Below are positions 60,374 to 64,000 of a DNA stretch of 64,000 nt, in pieces (the first letter of the stretch is position 1; every line of letters begins with the position of its first letter). The notes under the pieces are model-generated. The model was not told the origin of the DNA. It made no database searches and was given only the letters and a program-made list of their open reading frames with translations. The stretch covers positions 62,001-126,000 of the forward strand of contig NZ_BKZW01000002.1 of assembly GCF_008974265.1 (NCBI RefSeq), given 5' to 3'. This DNA comes from Dictyobacter vulcani (GTDB lineage: Bacteria; Chloroflexota; Ktedonobacteria; Ktedonobacterales; Ktedonobacteraceae). The translations under genes and the position numbers were made by a program.

Positions 60374-61085
60374 CCGTACCGGCAGCCTTCATGGCTAATA
60401 CTTTTCACTTAAGGGATTGAATGGCTGAAATGATAGCATGACGGTGAAGGAATACCTTCTCAAAGGATCAAGAGAGGTAAAACGTGTAGGTTCGCTTTTC
60501 TTGATCCTTTGAAGTCACTGGGCCTCTGATCGGCTCAGATGCTTTCGTCAATCTCGTCCAGAAAAAGGCTTACGTGAAACGTATTAGCCTTCATGGCAGC
60601 AACCCGTTCACGTCCGAGCACCTCCCCCCAACGTACCGGCAGCGCTCGCCGCCAATACGTTTCGGTGAAGGAGATAACCTCAACGGTATGGCGTGGCGTC
60701 GTGTACGTGGAGAGGGCGCCACACGCAAAGGCCACACTGCTGCGTTTGCGCAGGCCAGCGTGCTCGAACGACGCGCAGTGCTGTGGCGCCTCCAGGGATC
60801 GTGTGTGCCGTGGCCTGCTCGCACAGCAATGTGGTGGGTGAGCGCGTGGATCCTCCCCGTACCTTCTCGAAGAGGATCACGAAACAGGATCCGTCTCGGT
60901 GTAGGCGCCACAGGCATGCGATGCTCTTTGAGCCCCTCGCTCCATGATCACGCCGCATGCCGGCCTCCGCGTGTGGCGCCCTCTCCACGTATGATCCGCT
61001 GCTTTTCTCCACCATGTTTTTTATGGTCACAAATGCGCCTCACCGAAACGTATTGGCGCTCGCCGCTGCAACCCGTTCACGTACA
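60374..61085. repeat. Cluster of nested inverted repeats
   Basis: Four copies of a core reading GGYWGC-N7-GCYAATACKTTTC: plus at 60382 and 60640, minus at 60574-60600 and 61040-61068. Inside the second pair a 23-base inverted repeat, tacgtggagagggcgccaca cgc (60704-60726) and its inverse (60969-60991), extends as diverged similarity. A separate 13-base hairpin caaaggatcaaga (60461-60473) / tcttgatcctttg (60499-60511) lies between the first pair. Frames across it do not look like protein, although short segments such as RERVAA-x-x-ANTF recur. Confidence 0.7.
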
Positions 61086-61089
61086 CATT

Positions 61090-61466
61090 CCTATCAACTA
61101 ATTTGCCACCATCCAGGACGTCTTATAAAAATAACAGGCACTCACCAGCTACAAAAATTTACCTGGCACCAGAAACGCTCTCAGAGGTCCGAAAAAGGCC
61201 TTGGAAAAATCCATCTACAACATGTATCGTTTAAACACCCTGAAGACCTTCAACGATTCTCACAATCGCAAACAAGATACTTCTTTTATATCCAGGCCAA
61301 ACATTCATCCACCTACACATAAAAAATTCCAGCAGATTTTCTTTCTGCTTTTGTAAAATCCATCTCTAAATCTTTAGAAAAGACTATCAGACAACGTATA
61401 CGTCTACGTATACGTTATTCCCCTCACAAAAAAACATTTTATACAAAATACTGCTGCAGGATCAGG
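61090..61466. other. Spacer before the hexamer array, no gene
   Basis: AT-rich stretch without a credible coding frame. It contains the small palindrome at 61393-61416. Confidence 0.5.
61393..61416. repeat. Palindrome of ACGTAT units next to the array
   Basis: aacgtatacgt - ct - acgtatacgtt: perfect 11-base arms around two bases, about 50 bases left of the array and made of related ACGTAT units. Confidence 0.8.
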
Positions 61467-62986
61467 TCTACGTGTACGTGTACGTGTACGTGTACGTGTA
61501 CGTGTACGTCTACGTGTACGTGTACGTGTACGTGTACGTGTACGTGTACGTGTACGTGTACGTCTACGTGTACGTGTACGTCTACGTGTACGTGTACGTG
61601 TTACGTGTACGTGTACGTTACGTGTACGTTTTTTTTTTTGTTACGTCTACGTGTACGTGTACGTGTACGTGTAACGTGTACGTGTACGTGTGTTACGTTA
61701 TCGTGTACGTGGTACGTGTACCGTGTAGTCTTCTGTCTTAGTTATGTGTTCGTGTACGTGTATTCGTGTACGTGTACGTCTAGTGTACGTCTACGTGTAC
61801 GTGTAGTGTACGTGTACGTGTACGTCTACGTGTACGTGGTTACGTCTCGTGTACGTTCGTACGTGTACGTGTACGTGTACTGTCTTCGTTTACGTGTACG
61901 TTACTGTCTTACGTGTACTTGTTACGTGTACTGTGTACGTCTTACGTTACGTGTACGTTGTTACGTGTCCGTGTACGTGTACGTGTACGTGTATTCGTGT
62001 ACGTGTAACGTGTACGTCTACGTGTACGTGTACGTCTACGTGTACGTGTACGTCTATCTGTTACGTGTACGTGTACGTGTACGTGTACGTCTACGTTACG
62101 TCTACGTTACGTGTACGTGCGTACGTTGTACGTCTACGTGTACGTGTACGTGACGTGTACGTGTGTTACGTGTACGTGTACGGTGTACGTGTACGTGTAC
62201 GTGTACGTGTACGTGTACGTGTACGTGTACGTGTACGTTACGTGTACGTGTACGTGTACGTGTACGTGTACGTCTACGTGTACGTGTACGTTGTTACGTG
62301 TACGTGTACGTGTGTTACGTGTACGTCTACGTGTACGTTACGTCGTACGTGTACGTTACGTGTACGTGTACGTCTACGTGTACGTGTACGTGTTACGTGT
62401 ACGTGTACGTGTACGTGTACGTGTACGGTACTGTACGTGTACGTGTACGTGTACGTGTACGTTACGTGACGTACGTGTACGTGTACGTCTACGTGTACGT
62501 GTACGTTACGTGTACGTGTACGTGTACGTGTACGTGTACGTGTACGTCTACGTGTACGTGTACGTGTACGTGTACGTACGTGTACGTGTACGTGTACGTC
62601 TACGTGTACGTGTACGTGTACGTGCTACGTGTACGTGTACGTGTACGTGTACGTGTACGTGTACGTGTACGTCTACGTGTACGTGTACGTGTACGTGTAC
62701 GTCTACGTGTACGTGTACGTCTACGTGTACGTGTACGTGTACGTTACGTGTACGTGTACGTGTTACGTGTACGTCTACGTGTACGTGTACGTGTACGTGT
62801 ACGTGTACGTCTACGTGTACGTTGTACGTGTACGTCTACGTGTACGTCTACGTGTACGTGTACGTCTACGTGGTACGTGTACGTTACGTACGTGTACGTG
62901 TACGTGTACGTGTACGTCTACGTGTACGTCTACGTGTACGTGTACGTGTACGTCTACGTGTACGTGTACGTGTACGTCTACGTGTA
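61467..62986. repeat. 1.5-kb hexanucleotide array (TACGTG with TACGTC variants)
   Basis: About 250 copies of TACGTG, interrupted by TACGTC variants that keep the period and by one- to three-base indels that shift it. The first 130 bases and the part right of about 62180 are regular; 61600-62180 is degenerate and includes a run of eleven T residues near 61630. All three plus frames are open for long stretches and spell YV, TC or RV dipeptide repeats, an effect of the period, not coding. TACGTG alternates pyrimidine and purine throughout. Confidence 0.95.
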
Positions 62987-63240
62987 AAAAGCCACCGCTC
63001 TCCTGTTGGCGAAGATCATTAGGTAAAAATGAATATCTGCATGTATATATTTACTAATTACGTTATTTTGCATTGAATGGATGCAAGTTGTTCAATATAA
63101 AATTCCTATAGTTTTTATAAGAAATTTCATAGAAACGTCTGGAAAAAATACTATTGCGGAGGTTCCTGGCTTTGATTGGTGAGGTTTTTTGCGGAAGAAT
63201 GAGTGACGTAGATAAAAGCGTAGGCTGAATGATTCATGAG
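62987..63240. other. Region between the array and the IS4-like gene
   Basis: About 250 AT-rich bases without an open frame. It should contain one end of the transposase-bearing element, probably close to 63235, but I see no convincing terminal inverted repeat without the other end. Confidence 0.4.
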
Positions 63241-64000
63241 TTATCCCGAATTTTGAGAACGGACGTTCAACCCTTGATGGAAGGCTGTTGAGGGTTGAAC
63301 ATTCCAGGCAAATAAAAATACAGGTCGGATCTCTTGAAAGAAGCGGCTTAAAGCCCATCTGAGACGATAGATGGGAACTTTCGCTTCTTTCTGCTTTTTC
63401 CCTGTTCGATGACAATACTCACGGAAAATCCATGTAATGATATCTCTGTAATCATCATTTAAAAGATGCAAAAGCAATGAATGGACGAGCGATATGATAT
63501 GAAAAAACTTGTTACGCTTCTCCTTCTTCCAGATGCGAATCGTTTCAATCGCCAATTCACTCTTTTCATAGCGAAACACGGTTTCTACTTGCCATCTTCT
63601 GCAGTAGGCTTTGTAGATCTTCCATGCTTGCTCTTCCGTCTCAATACATCGATTCGTCACTAAATACCATGGTTCTCCTCCTCTTCTTACAATCACAACC
63701 CATAATGTTTCTGAATAGGATGCATGTCGTACCTGCATCCAGGTAATCCCTGTCTTGCGATTCTCATGCTTTACTGCATCCCAAATCATACGATGATCTC
63801 TTGATCTTTTCTTCTTTCCTAATTGACCTAATGAGTTCTCTTCCCCATTTTCATCAAAAAAATGATGCCCTTTCTTCCATCGAATCACGAAATCAACGTG
63901 CCGCCTCCACATCATCTCTAACCATGGACCACCAGCGTATCCCCGATCAAACACGTGCAATACATTTCTTCCCCACTCCCTCGCTACTTTCGCTAACATT
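63241..64000 (-). CDS. IS4-family transposase (5' part beyond window)
   Basis: DDE transposase; 253 codons are visible and the frame is open to the window edge, so the N-terminal part and the first catalytic aspartate are missing. The second aspartate is in HVFDRGYAGG. The YREK-like signature is YKAYCRRWQVETVFRYEKSE, which carries the catalytic glutamate. C-terminal part basic and complete. The internal methionine at 63999 is not the start. Together with the array it closes the repeat-rich end of the window. Confidence 0.88.
   Translation of the reverse strand, partial: MLAKVAREWGRNVLHVFDRGYAGGPWLEMMWRRHVDFVIRWKKGHHFFDENGEENSLGQLGKKKRSRDHRMIWDAVKHENRKTGITWMQVRHASYSETLWVVIVRRGGEPWYLVTNRCIETEEQAWKIYKAYCRRWQVETVFRYEKSELAIETIRIWKKEKRNKFFHIISLVHSLLLHLLNDDYRDIITWIFREYCHRTGKKQKEAKVPIYRLRWALSRFFQEIRPVFLFAWNVQPSTAFHQGLNVRSQNSG

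Noticed and set aside
60535..61101. Frames in both directions across the nested repeats
   Set aside because: Arginine/proline/tryptophan-rich products, no ribosome sites, and the similarity between them follows from the inverted repeats.
61467..62986. CRISPR array
   Set aside because: No alternation of repeats and unique spacers, and no cas genes; the whole stretch is a 6-base period.
61472..63057. Six overlapping long frames of YV, TC and RV dipeptide repeats
   Set aside because: They are the three plus-strand readings of the hexamer array. Indels move the open stretch from frame to frame, and there is no ribosome site.

Overview
The window looks like chromosomal DNA of a Chloroflexota bacterium, most probably class Ktedonobacteria. 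This is an inference from three things: a Chlor_Arch_YYY (DUF2298) membrane protein, the general gene content (SCO6745-family protein, DUF3445 protein, large repeat proteins, many short transcription units), and an rRNA locus with an unusual layout. A 16S database search would settle it. Most genes are single units or pairs. Long perfect hairpins separate many of them, and several convergent pairs share one bidirectional hairpin.

Layout. 1-1.6 kb: the end of a sugar ABC transporter (two MalF/MalG-type permeases). 1.7-4.1 kb: an N-acetylglucosamine-type PTS (EIICB plus a separate EIIA) behind a promoter that overlaps a DasR/NagR-type dre operator. 4.2-18.6 kb: housekeeping and accessory genes, namely a cytochrome P450, endonuclease III, a beta-hydroxyacid dehydrogenase, an RmlB-like dehydratase, a DUF3445 protein with a palindromic operator and a broken HTH gene beside it, a thioredoxin-reductase-like flavoprotein, a possible small peptide gene, an Eis-like GNAT protein, a NagD-like HAD phosphatase, a MazG-like protein and a GH3 beta-glucosidase. 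18.6-24.8 kb: an rRNA locus with 16S, 23S and tRNA-Ala on the minus strand and two nearly identical 5S genes on the plus strand, one on each side, each with its own promoter and terminator.

25.6-44.9 kb: membrane and envelope genes (MptB-like glycosyltransferase, KefB-like antiporter, GlsB-like protein, the DUF2298 protein), glycerol kinase, an orphan PAS-domain histidine kinase, an HtrA-type protease, a YtxH protein, and two diverged copies of a GC-rich three-hairpin intergenic element. 45.2-50.4 kb: a 1352-residue solenoid protein with about 26 repeats of roughly 37 residues plus C-terminal TPRs, just upstream of dinB. 50.4-54.4 kb: a MerR regulator with a textbook MerR promoter, a methyltransferase, a GNAT protein and a cytochrome P450 pseudogene.

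54.4-64 kb is the plastic part. It holds an orphan Eco57I-like DNA methyltransferase, a complete IS200/IS605 element (TnpA, TnpB, probable omega RNA) that cut short a nucleotidyltransferase gene, a cluster of nested inverted repeats, a 1.5-kb array of the hexamer TACGTG with TACGTC variants, and an IS4-like transposase that runs off the window. The hexamer array, with small palindromes of related ACGTRT-type sequence to its left, is the strongest candidate for something undescribed. The divided, oppositely oriented 5S genes and the 26-repeat protein paired with dinB come next.
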